Origin: Nocardioides sp. 1609
GTDB lineage: Bacteria; Actinomycetota; Actinomycetes; Propionibacteriales; Nocardioidaceae
Length of the DNA stretch: 64,000 nt
Reading direction: 5' to 3'
Assembly: GCF_004522105.1 (NCBI RefSeq)
Contig: NZ_SPUJ01000004.1
Location: 496,001-560,000 of the forward strand
Within the stretch, counting starts at the first letter, position 1; every line of letters starts with the position of its first letter. The position numbers were made by a program, and so were the translations under genes. The notes beneath the pieces were generated by a model that saw only the letters and a list, made by a program, of their open reading frames with translations, ran no database searches and was not told the origin of the DNA. This document shows, piece by piece, positions 9,721 through 19,131 of the stretch.

Positions 9721-9813
9721 AGGTCGGTCACCGGTCGCTGACGGTGGCGGCTCGACCAGCGAGGTGGTCACCGGTCGCAGACGGTGGCGGTTCGACTGGG
9801 GGAGGTCGGTCAC
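9707..9813. repeat. Second direct repeat, about 40 bp, two and a half copies
   Basis: Two copies (9707-9747 and 9748-9787) of a 40-41 bp unit beginning CGGCTCGACCA and ending GACGGTGG are followed by a partial third copy that runs into the stop codon of the IclR gene (9810-9812). The first 11 bases match the inner arm of the large repeat, so this array probably grew from a truncated unit. Confidence 0.85.
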
Positions 9814-10574
9814 GGCCGGTCGCGGAGCGCCTGCGAGAGGTCGTGGGCGGCGCGGAGCAGCAGCTCGCCCAGCTCGCGGCGGCGGGCCTCGCCGAAGCGT
9901 TGCTCGATGCCGGTCAGGCTCAGGGCCCACTGCGGCCGGCCGTCGCGGTCGAAGACGGCCGCGCCCATGCCCCAGCTGCCCTCGACGAGCAGGCCGGGGT
10001 TGACGGCGTACCCGGTCTCGCGGGTGGCGGCGACCCGGGCGCGGATCGCCCGGGCGGAGTGGGCGGGGCCGTGGTCGAGGGTCAGGTCGGTGCGGGCGAG
10101 GTAGTCGCGCGCCTCGGCGTCGGGGAGGTGCGCCAGGATCACCAGCCCGGCCGAGGCGACGCCGAGCGGGAACCGGATGCCCTCGTGCAGCACGTGCGAG
10201 CGGATCGGGAAGCTGCCGTCCTCGCGGACCAGGCAGATCGTCTCGTCGCCGCGCCGGGCCGAGAGGAAGGCGCTCTCGCCGGTCGCCACCGACAGTCGGC
10301 GGACGACGGGCCGGGCGAGCGCGGTGACGTCGTACCGGGCCCGGGCGGCGCCGCCGAGCAGGTACAGCTCGGGGCCGAGCAGCCAGCGCCCGGTGTCGGC
10401 GTCGCGGTCGAGCAGCCCCTCGGCCTGCAGCGACGTCAGCAGCCGGTGGACCGTCGGGCGCGCCAGCCCCGTCCCGCGGGCCAGCTCGGACGTCGTCGCG
10501 CCGTCCGGCTCGTGCGCGGCGACCTCGCGCAGGGTCGCCCCGACGCGGCCGACGACGCTGACGGGGGTGTCCAC
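9810..10574 (-). CDS. IclR-family transcriptional regulator
   Basis: This 254-residue regulator has an N-terminal winged helix (TTSELARGTGLARPTVHRLL, about residues 27-46) and a C-terminal IclR effector domain from about residue 80 (GESAFLSARRGDE, ASAGLVILAHL, NPGLLVEGSWGMGAAVF). It is divergent from scoA-scoB and probably controls them. GTG at 10574 is preferred to the GTG at 10595 because TAGCGT (10582-10587) then lies 7 nt upstream, matching the leaderless pattern, and the operator-like palindrome falls outside the coding sequence. The effector is likely an aromatic or keto acid, by family analogy only. Confidence 0.9.
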   Translation of the reverse strand: MDTPVSVVGRVGATLREVAAHEPDGATTSELARGTGLARPTVHRLLTSLQAEGLLDRDADTGRWLLGPELYLLGGAARARYDVTALARPVVRRLSVATGESAFLSARRGDETICLVREDGSFPIRSHVLHEGIRFPLGVASAGLVILAHLPDAEARDYLARTDLTLDHGPAHSARAIRARVAATRETGYAVNPGLLVEGSWGMGAAVFDRDGRPQWALSLTGIEQRFGEARRRELGELLLRAAHDLSQALRDRP

Positions 10575-10576
10575 CA

Positions 10577-10596
10577 GGTGAACGCTAGCGTCCACC
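10577..10596. promoter_or_regulatory. Shared palindromic operator between iclR and scoA
   Basis: A 20-bp near-perfect palindrome (GGTGAACGCTAGCGTCCACC, one mismatched pair) lies just upstream of the IclR start. Its centre ACGCTAGCGT carries a TAGCGT -10 hexamer on each strand: the minus copy 7 nt before the IclR GTG, and the plus copy (10586-10591) reading toward scoA. One bound regulator could therefore control both directions. Binding by the IclR protein itself is inference. Confidence 0.6.
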
Positions 10597-10675
10597 GAGG
10601 TTCGCTGGGTGACTGATCCCGGCCCCGGGGCCGGGCACGGTTGACGACGGCGCCCGGCTCCGGTGAGGTCGGGGC

Positions 10676-11455
10676 ATGGACAAGGTGGTGAGCTCGGCGG
10701 CCGACGCGGTCGCCGACATCGGATCAGGATCGACGATCGCGGTCGGCGGCTTCGGGTTGTGCGGCGTCCCGGCGACCCTGATCGACGCGCTGCTCGCAGC
10801 CGGCGTCGGTGACCTCGAGGCGTTCTCCAACAACGCAGGCGTCGACGACAAGGGGCTCGGTCGGCTGCTCGCGGCCGGTCGGCTGCGGCGGATGGTGGCG
10901 TCCTACGTCGGGGAGAACAAGGAGTTCGCCCGGCAGTACCTCTCCGGCGAGCTCGAGGTCGAGCTGACCCCGCAGGGCACCCTCGCCGAGCGGATGCGCG
11001 CCGGTGGCAGCGGGATCGCGGCGTTCTTCACCGCCACCGGCGGCGGCACCCAGGTCGCCGAGGGCGGGCTGCCGTGGCGCTACGACTCCGAGGGCAACGT
11101 CACGGTCTCCTCGCCGCCCAAGGAGACCCGGATGTTCGACGTCGACGGCGAGCCGCGCGAGTTCGTGCTCGAGGAGGGCATCACCGCCGACTTCGGGCTG
11201 GTGCGCGCCTGGAAGGGCGACCGCCACGGCAACCTCGTCTACCGCCGGTCGGCGCGCAACTTCAACCCGCTCGCCGCCATGTGCGGCCGGGTCACCCTCG
11301 CCGAGGTCGAGCACCTCGTGGAGCCCGGTGAGCTCGACCCCGACGGCATCCACACGCCCGGCGTGTTCGTGCAGCGCGTCGTCGTGCTGACTCCCGAGCA
11401 GGCGGCCGACAAGCCGATCGAGAAGCGCACCGTGCGCACGCGGGAAGGTGCCTGA
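10676..11455 (+). CDS. scoA: 3-ketoacid CoA-transferase, subunit A
   Basis: This 259-residue alpha subunit belongs to a class I CoA-transferase that moves CoA between succinyl-CoA and a 3-ketoacid such as acetoacetate. It shows the GGFGLCGVP loop near residue 23, [12 protein letters not shown], and the [20 protein letters not shown] and [11 protein letters not shown] segments typical of SCOT. It pairs with the beta subunit immediately downstream. 3-Oxoadipate CoA-transferase (PcaI) is a close alternative, and the IclR neighbour would suit that too, but no other beta-ketoadipate gene is present. The assignment to acetoacetate metabolism is therefore moderately certain. Confidence 0.88.
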   Translation: MDKVVSSAADAVADIGSGSTIAVGGFGLCGVPATLIDALLAAGVGDLEAFSNNAGVDDKGLGRLLAAGRLRRMVASYVGENKEFARQYLSGELEVELTPQGTLAERMRAGGSGIAAFFTATGGGTQVAEGGLPWRYDSEGNVTVSSPPKETRMFDVDGEPREFVLEEGITADFGLVRAWKGDRHGNLVYRRSARNFNPLAAMCGRVTLAEVEHLVEPGELDPDGIHTPGVFVQRVVVLTPEQAADKPIEKRTVRTREGA

Positions 11456-11456
11456 C

Positions 11457-12089
11457 ATGAGCTGGACACGCGAGGAGATGGCCGCCCGGGCCGCGGCCGA
11501 GCTGACCGACGGGTCCTACGTCAACCTCGGGATCGGGCTGCCGACGCTGGTGCCGAACTACGTCGCCGACGACGTCGAGCTGGTGCTGCAGTCCGAGAAC
11601 GGCGTGCTCGGCACGGGCGCCTATCCGTGGGACGGCGAGGAGGACGCCGACCTCATCAACGCCGGCAAGGAGACCGTCACGCTGCGCGCGGGAGCGTCGT
11701 TCTTCGACTCCGCGACCAGCTTCGGGATGATCCGCGGCGGGAAGATCGACGCCGCGATCCTCGGTGCGATGCAGGTCAGCGCGGCCGGCGACATCGCCAA
11801 CTGGATGATCCCCGGCAAGATGGTCAAGGGCATGGGCGGGGCGATGGACCTCGTCCACGGCGCGAAGCGGGTGATCGTGCTGATGGAGCACGTCGCCCGC
11901 GACGGCTCCTACAAGATCGTCGAGCAGTGCTCGCTGCCCTACACCGGCAAGCGGGTCGTGCAGCGGATCATCACCGACCTCGCCGTCGTCGACGTCACGC
12001 CCGACGGGCTGCTGCTCGTCGAGCTCGCCCCCGGCGTCACCGAGGACGAGGTCCGCGAGAAGACCGAGCCCGCGCTGCTCACCCCCTGA
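11457..12089 (+). CDS. scoB: 3-ketoacid CoA-transferase, subunit B
   Basis: This 210-residue beta subunit carries the catalytic glutamate, which forms the CoA thioester, in the motif SENGVLG near residue 50. The substrate-binding [12 protein letters not shown] and the [21 protein letters not shown] stretches are also typical. ATG at 11457 lies 1 nt after the scoA stop and has a GGGAAGG ribosome-binding site overlapping the end of scoA, so the subunits are translated together. Length and motifs are complete. Confidence 0.9.
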   Translation: MSWTREEMAARAAAELTDGSYVNLGIGLPTLVPNYVADDVELVLQSENGVLGTGAYPWDGEEDADLINAGKETVTLRAGASFFDSATSFGMIRGGKIDAAILGAMQVSAAGDIANWMIPGKMVKGMGGAMDLVHGAKRVIVLMEHVARDGSYKIVEQCSLPYTGKRVVQRIITDLAVVDVTPDGLLLVELAPGVTEDEVREKTEPALLTP

Positions 12090-12160
12090 CCCACGCTCCG
12101 CGTCGAGCGGGGCGGACCCGTCCGGGCCTCGTGGTGGGCGGCGCGGGCCCGGCGGGGCGG

Positions 12161-13042
12161 TCAGTCGCCGAGCGCGGTCAGCGCGGCGTACTCCTCGTCG
12201 GTCAGCTCGATGCCGGCGGCGGCCGTGTTGGACTCGAGGTGGTCGAGCGACGACGTGCCGGGGATCGGCAGCATCACCGGCGAGCGGCGCAGCAGCCAGG
12301 CCAGCGCGAGCTGCGACGGCGTCGCGTCGTGGTCCTTCGCGGCGGCACCGAGGACGCCGTCCTCGGCCGACAGCTCGCCGGTGGCGAGGGGGAACCACGG
12401 GATGAACCCGATGTCGTTGCGCTCGCAGAAGTCGAGCAGCTCCTGGGCGTCACGGTGGGCGAGGTTGTAGAGGTTCTGCACGGTGGCGATCGGCGCGATC
12501 GCCTGGGCCATCTCGAGCTGCTCGACCGAGACCTCGGACAGGCCGATGTGGCGGATCTTGCCCTCGTCGCGCAGCTTCACCAGCTCCCCGACCTGGTCGG
12601 CGAGGTCGACGGCCGGGTCGATCCGGTGCAGCTGGAACAGGTCGATCCGCTCGACGCCCAGGTTGCGCAGCGACATCTCGCACTGCTGGCGCAGGTACTC
12701 CGGTCGGCCGACCGGCGTCCAGATGCCCGGGCCCTGGCGGGTCAGCCCCGCCTTGGTGGCGATCACGACGTCGTCGGCGTACGGGTGCAGCGCCTCGTGG
12801 AGGAGCTGCTCGGCGACGACCGGGCCGTAGGAGTCGGCGGTGTCGAAGAACGTGACGCCCAGCTCGACCGCGCGGCGGAGCACGGCGACGGCGGTGTCGT
12901 GGTCCCTCGGCGGGCCCCAGACCCCGTCGCCCGGGAGCTGCATGGTGCCGTAGCCGAGTCGGACGACGGGCAGGTCGCCGCCGATCGCGTAGGTGCCGGA
13001 CGGTGCTGCGGTGCTGTCACCGGTCGTGGGGTTGGCGCTCAT
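12161..13042 (-). CDS. Aldo/keto reductase
   Basis: This 293-residue NADPH-dependent reductase has the AKR tetrad: Asp and Tyr in FFDTADSYG, Lys in IATKAG and His in LFQLHRID. The C-terminal cofactor part shows LPIPGTSS. It resembles the YajO/Tas-type general oxidoreductases and its substrate cannot be read from sequence. It begins 4 bp after the stop of gnd on the same strand, so the two are almost certainly one operon. That would place an NADPH consumer directly after an NADPH producer. Confidence 0.9.
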   Translation of the reverse strand: MSANPTTGDSTAAPSGTYAIGGDLPVVRLGYGTMQLPGDGVWGPPRDHDTAVAVLRRAVELGVTFFDTADSYGPVVAEQLLHEALHPYADDVVIATKAGLTRQGPGIWTPVGRPEYLRQQCEMSLRNLGVERIDLFQLHRIDPAVDLADQVGELVKLRDEGKIRHIGLSEVSVEQLEMAQAIAPIATVQNLYNLAHRDAQELLDFCERNDIGFIPWFPLATGELSAEDGVLGAAAKDHDATPSQLALAWLLRRSPVMLPIPGTSSLDHLESNTAAAGIELTDEEYAALTALGD

Positions 13043-13046
13043 GGGT

Positions 13047-14513
13047 TCACTGCTCGCTCTCGCTGAGGTCGCCGGCCCAGGCGGTGTGGAACGTGCCCGG
13101 CCGGTCGACGCGCTGGTAGGTGTGGGCCCCGAAGTTGTCGCGCAGGGCCTGGATCAGGGCCGCGGGCAGGCGCTCGCGGCGCAGCCCGTCGAAGTACGAC
13201 AGTGACGACCCGAAGGCCGGCACCGGCACACCCGCCTGGGCGGCGGTGGCCACGACCTCGCGCCAGGCGTCGACGCCGACCCGGACGGCGTCGGCGAAGA
13301 ACTGCGTGGTCAGCAGCGTGGTGAGGTCGGGCTCGTCGGCGTAGGCCTCGGTGATCCGGCCGAGGAACCGGGCCCGGATGATGCAGCCGTCGCGCCAGAT
13401 CTTCGCGACCTGGCCGAGGTCGACGTCCCAGCCGTGCTCCTCGGCGCCGACGGCGATCTGGTCGAAGCCCTGGGCGTAGGCGACCACCTTGGAGGCGTAC
13501 AGCGCCGCGCGCACCTGGTCGATGAACGTGTCGCGGTCGATCTCCACCCGCTGCTCGTCGGGGCTGGTGGAGAACACCTTGCGTGCGGCGGCCCGCTGGG
13601 CGGCGTGGCCCGAGAGGCTGCGGGCGAACGTCGCCTCCGCGATGCCGGTGATCGGGACGCCGAGGTCGAGGGCCGACTGGACGGTCCACCGGCCGGTGCC
13701 CTTCTGCTCGGCCGCGTCCTGGACGACGTCGACGAACGGCTGCCCGCCGGCGTCGGTGTGGCGCAGGACGTCGGCGGTCATCTGGATGAGGAACGACTCC
13801 AGCTCACCCTTGTTCCACTCCTCGAACACGCCGGCGATCTCGGCCGGCTCGAGACCCGCGACGGAGCGCAGCAGGTCGTAGGACTCGGCGATCAGCTGCA
13901 TGTCGGCGTACTCGATGCCGTTGTGGACCATCTTCACGAAGTGGCCGGCGCCGCCCTCGCCGACGTGGGCGCAGCACGGCTCGCCGTCGACGTGGGCGGC
14001 GATCGACTCCATGATCGGCCCCAGCCGCTCGTAGGCCCGGTCGCTGCCGCCGACCATGATCGAGGGCCCGTTGAGCGCGCCCTCCTCGCCGCCGGAGACG
14101 CCGGTGCCGACGAAGTGCAGGCCGTGGGCCTCGAGCTGCTCGGTGCGGCGGACGGTGTCGGTGAAGTGGGCGTTGCCGCAGTCGACGACGATGTCGCCCT
14201 CCTCCAGCAGCGGCACGAGGTCGTCGATGACCGCGTCGGTGCCCTCGCCGGCCTTGACCATCACCAGCACGACCCGCGGCTTCTCGATGGCGGCGACGAA
14301 CTCCTCGAGGCTCTCGGTGCCGATCAGGCGGCCGCCGCTCCCGGCGCCCTCGTCGCCGTGCTCCTCGAGCAGGCTGGTGGTGCGGGCCGTGGTCCGGTTG
14401 TGGACGGCGATGGCGTGGCCGTGCCGGGCGATGTTGCGGGCCAGGTTGCGTCCCATCACCGCCAGGCCGGTCAACCCGATGGTGGCGGACGGGGTGGTGG
14501 CGTTCGAGTTCAT
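13047..14513 (-). CDS. gnd: 6-phosphogluconate dehydrogenase, decarboxylating
   Basis: This 488-residue enzyme converts 6-phosphogluconate to ribulose 5-phosphate and CO2 with NADP+, in the pentose phosphate pathway. The Rossmann motif [12 protein letters not shown] (about residues 17-28), the [16 protein letters not shown] loop, and the [16 protein letters not shown] helix with the catalytic lysine are intact. The full length of about 490 residues is that of the long homodimeric class. The ATG at 14513 is preferred to the TTG at 14525 because TGGAG precedes it. It is first gene of a two-gene operon with the aldo/keto reductase. Confidence 0.95.
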   Translation of the reverse strand: MNSNATTPSATIGLTGLAVMGRNLARNIARHGHAIAVHNRTTARTTSLLEEHGDEGAGSGGRLIGTESLEEFVAAIEKPRVVLVMVKAGEGTDAVIDDLVPLLEEGDIVVDCGNAHFTDTVRRTEQLEAHGLHFVGTGVSGGEEGALNGPSIMVGGSDRAYERLGPIMESIAAHVDGEPCCAHVGEGGAGHFVKMVHNGIEYADMQLIAESYDLLRSVAGLEPAEIAGVFEEWNKGELESFLIQMTADVLRHTDAGGQPFVDVVQDAAEQKGTGRWTVQSALDLGVPITGIAEATFARSLSGHAAQRAAARKVFSTSPDEQRVEIDRDTFIDQVRAALYASKVVAYAQGFDQIAVGAEEHGWDVDLGQVAKIWRDGCIIRARFLGRITEAYADEPDLTTLLTTQFFADAVRVGVDAWREVVATAAQAGVPVPAFGSSLSYFDGLRRERLPAALIQALRDNFGAHTYQRVDRPGTFHTAWAGDLSESEQ

Positions 14514-14555
14514 GGCTCCAGCCAACCTCGTCGGGCCAAAGTGCGTCGCGGCGTC

Positions 14556-14936
14556 TCAGCCCTTGCGGTCCCGCTTGATGCGCCGGCGCAGCTGCAGGAT
14601 CCGCAGCGACCCGACCGCGCCGGCGACGACCATGCCGACGACGGTGGCGATCAACAGGGCGACCGCGAGCGGCAGGGAGCCGTCGAAGCCGAGGAACTCG
14701 ATGTCGGTCGACTCGGTGTTCTGGGCGATGAAGACGATCAGCAGGATCAGCAGCACCGCCGCCGCGATCACCCCGGCCCAGGCGCCGCTGGTGCGGGAGC
14801 CGCGCAGCGGGTCCTGGTGGTCCCTGGTGGGTGTCGGTGCCGGCCCGGGCACGGTCTCCGGGCCGGGCGACCCGGCCGGGGGCGGCGGCGGGCCGCTCGG
14901 GCTGGTCGGGTCATGCGGCGCCGGGGTCTCGGTCAT
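14556..14936 (-). CDS. LapA-domain (DUF1049) inner-membrane protein
   Basis: This 126-residue protein has a 45-residue proline-rich cytoplasmic leader. Two membrane helices (about residues 52-70 and 88-106) are separated by AQNTESTDIEFLGFDGSLPL, the hallmark of the LapA/DUF1049 family. It ends in a basic tail. Related proteins take part in lipopolysaccharide assembly in Gram-negatives, a role that cannot apply here, so function is unknown. TAGGTT (14944-14949) lies 7 nt upstream, indicating a leaderless transcript. Confidence 0.85.
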   Translation of the reverse strand: MTETPAPHDPTSPSGPPPPPAGSPGPETVPGPAPTPTRDHQDPLRGSRTSGAWAGVIAAAVLLILLIVFIAQNTESTDIEFLGFDGSLPLAVALLIATVVGMVVAGAVGSLRILQLRRRIKRDRKG

Positions 14937-15021
14937 GGGGCCGAACCTAGCCCCGCCGGGGCGTCGTGCGGTCCACCCCGGAGGCCCGGTCTCCCCGGCC
15001 CGCGCCGGGCGGCGGACGTGG

Positions 15022-15651
15022 TCAGAAGACGTTGAACGGGCGGTACTGGACGGAGATGCGCGGACCGGCGTGCGCCACCTTCGGGACGGCGTGCTCCCAC
15101 GTGCGCTGGCACGAGCCGCCCATCACGACCAGGTCGCCGTGGCCCATCTCGACCGCCAGCGTCGCCGCGCCGGCCGCGGCGGTGCCGGCGCGGGGGCGCA
15201 GGTGCAGCGTGCGCGGGTCGCCGAGGGAGACGATCGCGACCATCGTGTCGTGGGTGGACCCGCGGCCGATGGTGTCGCCGTGCCACGCGACGGAGTCGCG
15301 GCCGTCGCGGTAGTAGCAGCAGCCGGCGGTGCGGAACGGCTCGCCCAGCTCGCCGGCGTAGTGCGCCGAGAGGGCGTCGCGGGCCTCGGTGAGCAGGGGG
15401 TGGGGGAGCGGCTCGTCGATCATGTAGGTGTGCAGCAGACGGGGGACGTCGACGACCCGGTCGTACATCTGCCGGCGCTCGGCGCGCCACGGCACGTCGT
15501 GCACCAGCGTCTCGAACACCTCGTCCGGTGCCGGCACCCACGACCGCAGGACGTCGAGCCAGGCGCCCCCGCCGAGCGGACGGCGTTCGATGCGGGCGAA
15601 GTCGCCCACCCCGGACGCGGGTGCCTGGAAGAGGGTTCCCTGGAAGTCCAT
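15022..15651 (-). CDS. AlkB-family 2-oxoglutarate/Fe(II) dioxygenase, SOS-controlled
   Basis: This 209-residue protein probably reverses alkylation of nucleic-acid bases by oxidative dealkylation. The iron ligands are H124 and D126 (WHGDTIG) and H187 (TWEHAVPK). The 2-oxoglutarate arginines are R198 and R204 (RISVQYRPFNVF). All are in the order expected for AlkB. ATG at 15651 is chosen because TATGCT (15659-15664) lies 7 nt upstream. A perfect LexA-type box at 15674-15689 covers the promoter, so the gene should be induced by DNA damage. It stands alone; a plasmid-like or phage-like context is absent. Confidence 0.92.
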   Translation of the reverse strand: MDFQGTLFQAPASGVGDFARIERRPLGGGAWLDVLRSWVPAPDEVFETLVHDVPWRAERRQMYDRVVDVPRLLHTYMIDEPLPHPLLTEARDALSAHYAGELGEPFRTAGCCYYRDGRDSVAWHGDTIGRGSTHDTMVAIVSLGDPRTLHLRPRAGTAAAGAATLAVEMGHGDLVVMGGSCQRTWEHAVPKVAHAGPRISVQYRPFNVF

Positions 15652-15658
15652 GCGCCTC

Positions 15659-15692
15659 AGCATAGACCGCGGGTCGAACAGGTGTTCGACCC
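15659..15692 (-). promoter_or_regulatory. LexA (SOS) box over the alkB-like promoter
   Basis: TCGAACAGGTGTTCGA at 15674-15689 matches the actinobacterial SOS consensus TCGAAC-N4-GTTCGA with no mismatch. It lies inside a longer 22-bp palindrome at 15671-15692. The -10 TATGCT (15659-15664) is 9 bp away, so the box occupies the spacer and -35 region. LexA binding there would block transcription until DNA damage. I saw no second match in the window. Confidence 0.85.
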
Positions 15693-15785
15693 TCCGCGGC
15701 GTGCCGCGAGCCGGTCACCGGGATCGGGGTCGCGTCGGGGGCATCCCGGTGGCGCCGAGGTTGCCCGACCGGTCAGGCTGGTGCC

Positions 15786-16565
15786 ATGACGACCTCCACC
15801 CCCAGCCCGACGGCCGGCCGCGAGGTGGCCGCTCGCGTGGTCGGCCTCTCCAAGACCTACGGTCAGGGTGAGGCGGTCGTCCGGGCCCTCGACGACGTCA
15901 CCCTCGACCTGTACGCCGGGGAGTTCACCGCCGTGATGGGTCCGAGCGGGTCCGGCAAGTCGACGTTGATGCACGTCTGCGCGGCCCTCGACAGCGCGAC
16001 GTCCGGCGAGGTGCTGATCGGCGACCGGGAGATCGGCCGGCTCCACGACAAGGCCCTGACCCTGCTGCGCCGCGAGGAGATCGGCTTCGTGTTCCAGTCC
16101 TACAACCTGGTGCCGACGCTGAGCGCGGAGGAGAACATCGTGCTGCCGCTGGCCATCGCCGGCCGCAAGCCCGACCGCGCCTGGTTCGACTCCGTCGTCG
16201 CCACCGTCGGGCTCGGCGACCGTCTCGACCACAAGCCCAACCAGCTCTCCGGGGGCCAGCAGCAGCGGGTCGCGGTCGCGCGGGCGCTCGTCAGCCGGCC
16301 GCGGATCGTCTTCGCCGACGAGCCCACCGGCAACCTCGACTCCCGTTCGGGCGCCGAGGTGCTCGAGCTGCTGCGCGCCAGCGTCGACACCCACGGCCAG
16401 ACCGTCGTGATGGTGACCCACGACCCCGTCGCGGCCGCCTACACCGACCGCGTCGTCTTCCTCGCCGACGGCAAGGTCGTCGACGAGCTGCGCCAGCCCG
16501 ACCGCGACCAGGTGCTCGCGATCATGGCCCGGATGTCGGACGCCGGCCCCGGCGGCCCCGGATGA
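15786..16565 (+). CDS. ABC exporter ATP-binding protein (MacB/LolD type)
   Basis: This 259-residue ATPase has Walker A GPSGSGKST near residue 58, the Q-loop FQSYNLVPT, signature LSGGQQQRVAVARAL near residue 156, and Walker B IVFADEPTGNLDS. The LolD/FtsE-like subfamily pairs with FtsX-type permeases, and its stop overlaps the permease start (ATGA). CAGGCT (15774-15779) lies 6 nt before the ATG. The transporter probably exports a hydrophobic or peptide substrate or performs mechanical work at the membrane. The substrate is not identifiable. Confidence 0.94.
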   Translation: MTTSTPSPTAGREVAARVVGLSKTYGQGEAVVRALDDVTLDLYAGEFTAVMGPSGSGKSTLMHVCAALDSATSGEVLIGDREIGRLHDKALTLLRREEIGFVFQSYNLVPTLSAEENIVLPLAIAGRKPDRAWFDSVVATVGLGDRLDHKPNQLSGGQQQRVAVARALVSRPRIVFADEPTGNLDSRSGAEVLELLRASVDTHGQTVVMVTHDPVAAAYTDRVVFLADGKVVDELRQPDRDQVLAIMARMSDAGPGGPG

Positions 16566-19108
16566 TCCGCGCGGCTCTCAAGAGCCTGCTCGGGCGCAAG
16601 CTGCGCCTCGTGATGAGCACCTTCGCGATCGTGCTCGGCGTGGCGTTCGTGGTCGGCACCCTGATCTTCTCCGACACGCTGAACCGCAGCTTCACGTCGC
16701 TGTTCGCCTCGACCGTCGGCGACGTCGTCGTGCGGCCCGACGGCGGCGGCGACGCGCCCGGTGGGGTGCTGTCGACCCGCACCGTCCCCGGCGACCTCGT
16801 CGGGACGCTGGCGGCGGTCCCGGGGGCCGCGCGCGCCGACGGGATGGTGAACGCGCTCGGCGTCTACGTCGTCGACGACGAGGGCAAGCCGATCGGTGGG
16901 TTCGGGCCGCCGTCCCTCGGAGCCAACTGGTCCGACGCGCCCGCCGGCAACGGGCTCGAGGGTCTGCAGATCGCCGAGGGTCGCGCACCCGAGGGGCCCG
17001 ACGAGGTCGTCCTCGACGCCGCCACCGCCGAGAAGTCCGGCTACGACGTCGGCGACACCGTCCCCCTCATCACCACCGACGAGACCGCCAACCTCGCACC
17101 GACACTGGTCGGGGTGGCCGACTTCGCCGAGGGCGGCTCGCTCAACGGCGCGACGTACGCGGCGTTCGAGACCGCGGAGGCGCAGCGGCTCTTCCACGAG
17201 GGCGAGGACGAGTACGAGTCGATCTGGGTCACCGCCGCCGACGGCGTCACCCAGGAGCAGCTGCTCGCCGACGTCGAGGCCACGCTGCCCGACGGCTACG
17301 AGGCCGTGACCGGCGACGAGGCCGCCGACGAGTCGGCGAGCGACCTGCTCGAGGCGATCTCGTTCCTCACCACCTTCCTGCTGATCTTCGCCGGGATCGC
17401 GCTGGTCGTGGGGTCCTTCATCATCGTCAACACCTTCTCGATCCTGGTCGCGCAGCGCAGCCGCGAGCTGGCCCTGCTGCGGGCGCTCGGCGCCTCGAAG
17501 AAGCAGGTGGTGCGCTCGGTCCAGCTCGAGGCGTTCGTGCTCGGCTTCCTCGGCGCCACCTTCGGCGTGCTGCTCGGCATCGTGCTCGCGATCGGGCTGC
17601 GGGCGCTGTTCGCGACCTTCGGGCTCGACCTGTCCGGGCAGCCGCTCGTCTACCGGCCGCGCTCGTTCGTCGCGGCGTACGCCGTCGGGATCGTCGTCAC
17701 GATGGCGGCGGCCTACCTGCCGGCCCGGCGGACGTCGCGGATCGCGCCGGTGCAGGCGATGCGCGACGAGATCGCGCTCCCGGAGGAGTCGCTGCGCAAC
17801 CGGTTCCGCTACGGGCTGCTGCTGGCGCTGGTCGGCGGCGGGCTGCTGGCGGTCGGGCTCACAGACGTCCTCGGCCTCGGGCGCGTCGGCTGGTTCGTCG
17901 GCGGGGGCGTGCTCGCCGTCCTGCTCGGCGTCACCGCGATGGCTCCGGTGCTCGCGGGGCCGTTCCTCCGAGCCGCCCGGGCGCTCTACGAGCGGCTGTT
18001 CGGCTCCATCGGCAACCTCGCCGGCCAGAACTCGCTGCGCAACCCGCGGCGCACCGCCGCGACCGCCTCGGCGCTGATGATCGGCCTCACCCTCGCCTGC
18101 ACGATGGCGATCGTGGGCGACTCCGCCAAGGCGTCGGTCGACCGGACCATCGAGGAGAGCTTCACCGGCGACTTCGTGGTGAGCAGCATCTTCGGCGGTT
18201 CCTTCTCCGCCTCCATCGCCGAGCGGGTCGACGGCGTCGAGGGCGTCGACGCCGTCGTGCGTCAGCGCTCCGGCTTCGCCGAGGCCGACGGGGACTTCAC
18301 CGTCGTCGTCGCCACCGACCCCGAGTCGCTCGAGCGGCTCGGCGTCACCTTCGTCGAGGGCGGCCCCGCGGACCTGACCACGGGCACGGTCCTGCTCGGC
18401 GACTCCTACGCCGCCGACCGCGGCCTCGCCGTCGGCGACGACTACGTGCTCGACGCCGCCGCCGGCACGGTGACGTGGACCGTGGCGGGCACGGTCGAGA
18501 CCGGCGCCCTCCTCGCCGGTGGCGTCATCGTGTCGATCCCGACGTACGAGGCGGCGGGCTACCCGCCGGAGGACTCGATGCTGGTGGTGTACGCCGACGA
18601 CGCGGCGTCCGGGCTCCAGGACCGCCTCGACGAGGTGCTGGCCGACCAGCCGATCGTGACCGCCAAGGACCAGGCGGCCTTCGCGGCCGAGCAGCGCGAG
18701 CCGATCGACCAGTTCGTGCTCATCATCTACGCGCTGCTCGGCCTGGCGCTGCTCATCGCCGTCCTGGGCATCGTGAACACGCTGGCCCTGTCGGTGATCG
18801 AGCGGACCCGCGAGGTCGGGCTGCTGCGGGCGATCGGCGTCACCCGGCCGCAGCTGCGGCTGATGATCACGCTGGAGTCGGTGGTGATCGCGGTGCTCGG
18901 CGCCGTGCTCGGCCTGGTGCTCGGGATCGGGTTCGGCGTGGCCCTCATGCGGGCGGTCCGCGACGAGGGGCTGGAGGTCATCAGCGTCCCGTTCGGGCAG
19001 CTCGGCGTCTTCCTGCTGCTGGCCGTCGTGGTGGGGGTGCTGGCCGCCGTCCTGCCGGCGCGGCGTGCCGCGCGCCTCGACGTCCTGGAGGCGATCTCGA
19101 CGCAGTGA
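16562..19108 (+). CDS. ABC transporter permease, double FtsX domain
   Basis: This 848-residue permease starts with one N-terminal helix followed by an extracellular MacB-like domain. Next come three helices of the first FtsX domain (about residues 265-400), a middle pair of helices, a second extracellular domain, and a final FtsX domain (about residues 720-845) with VIERTREVGLLRAIGV and LPARRAARLDVLEAI. The first FtsX copy has the matching SRELALLRALGAS and ARRTSRIAPVQAMR. The duplicated design lets one polypeptide serve both transporter halves. It is translationally coupled to the ATPase. Such pairs are common in actinobacteria and rarely characterised. Confidence 0.93.
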   Translation: MIRAALKSLLGRKLRLVMSTFAIVLGVAFVVGTLIFSDTLNRSFTSLFASTVGDVVVRPDGGGDAPGGVLSTRTVPGDLVGTLAAVPGAARADGMVNALGVYVVDDEGKPIGGFGPPSLGANWSDAPAGNGLEGLQIAEGRAPEGPDEVVLDAATAEKSGYDVGDTVPLITTDETANLAPTLVGVADFAEGGSLNGATYAAFETAEAQRLFHEGEDEYESIWVTAADGVTQEQLLADVEATLPDGYEAVTGDEAADESASDLLEAISFLTTFLLIFAGIALVVGSFIIVNTFSILVAQRSRELALLRALGASKKQVVRSVQLEAFVLGFLGATFGVLLGIVLAIGLRALFATFGLDLSGQPLVYRPRSFVAAYAVGIVVTMAAAYLPARRTSRIAPVQAMRDEIALPEESLRNRFRYGLLLALVGGGLLAVGLTDVLGLGRVGWFVGGGVLAVLLGVTAMAPVLAGPFLRAARALYERLFGSIGNLAGQNSLRNPRRTAATASALMIGLTLACTMAIVGDSAKASVDRTIEESFTGDFVVSSIFGGSFSASIAERVDGVEGVDAVVRQRSGFAEADGDFTVVVATDPESLERLGVTFVEGGPADLTTGTVLLGDSYAADRGLAVGDDYVLDAAAGTVTWTVAGTVETGALLAGGVIVSIPTYEAAGYPPEDSMLVVYADDAASGLQDRLDEVLADQPIVTAKDQAAFAAEQREPIDQFVLIIYALLGLALLIAVLGIVNTLALSVIERTREVGLLRAIGVTRPQLRLMITLESVVIAVLGAVLGLVLGIGFGVALMRAVRDEGLEVISVPFGQLGVFLLLAVVVGVLAAVLPARRAARLDVLEAISTQ

Positions 19109-19131
19109 GTCCCCGCAAGTCGGCCATTCTG

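Noticed and set aside
10574..10595. GTG 10595 as start of the IclR gene
   Set aside because: It would place the palindromic operator and the -10 hexamer inside the coding sequence, and no ribosome-binding site precedes it.
10676..12089. 3-oxoadipate CoA-transferase (pcaIJ)
   Set aside because: The IclR neighbour would fit, but the sequence segments look more like succinyl-CoA:3-ketoacid transferase and no other beta-ketoadipate gene is near. Kept as an alternative.
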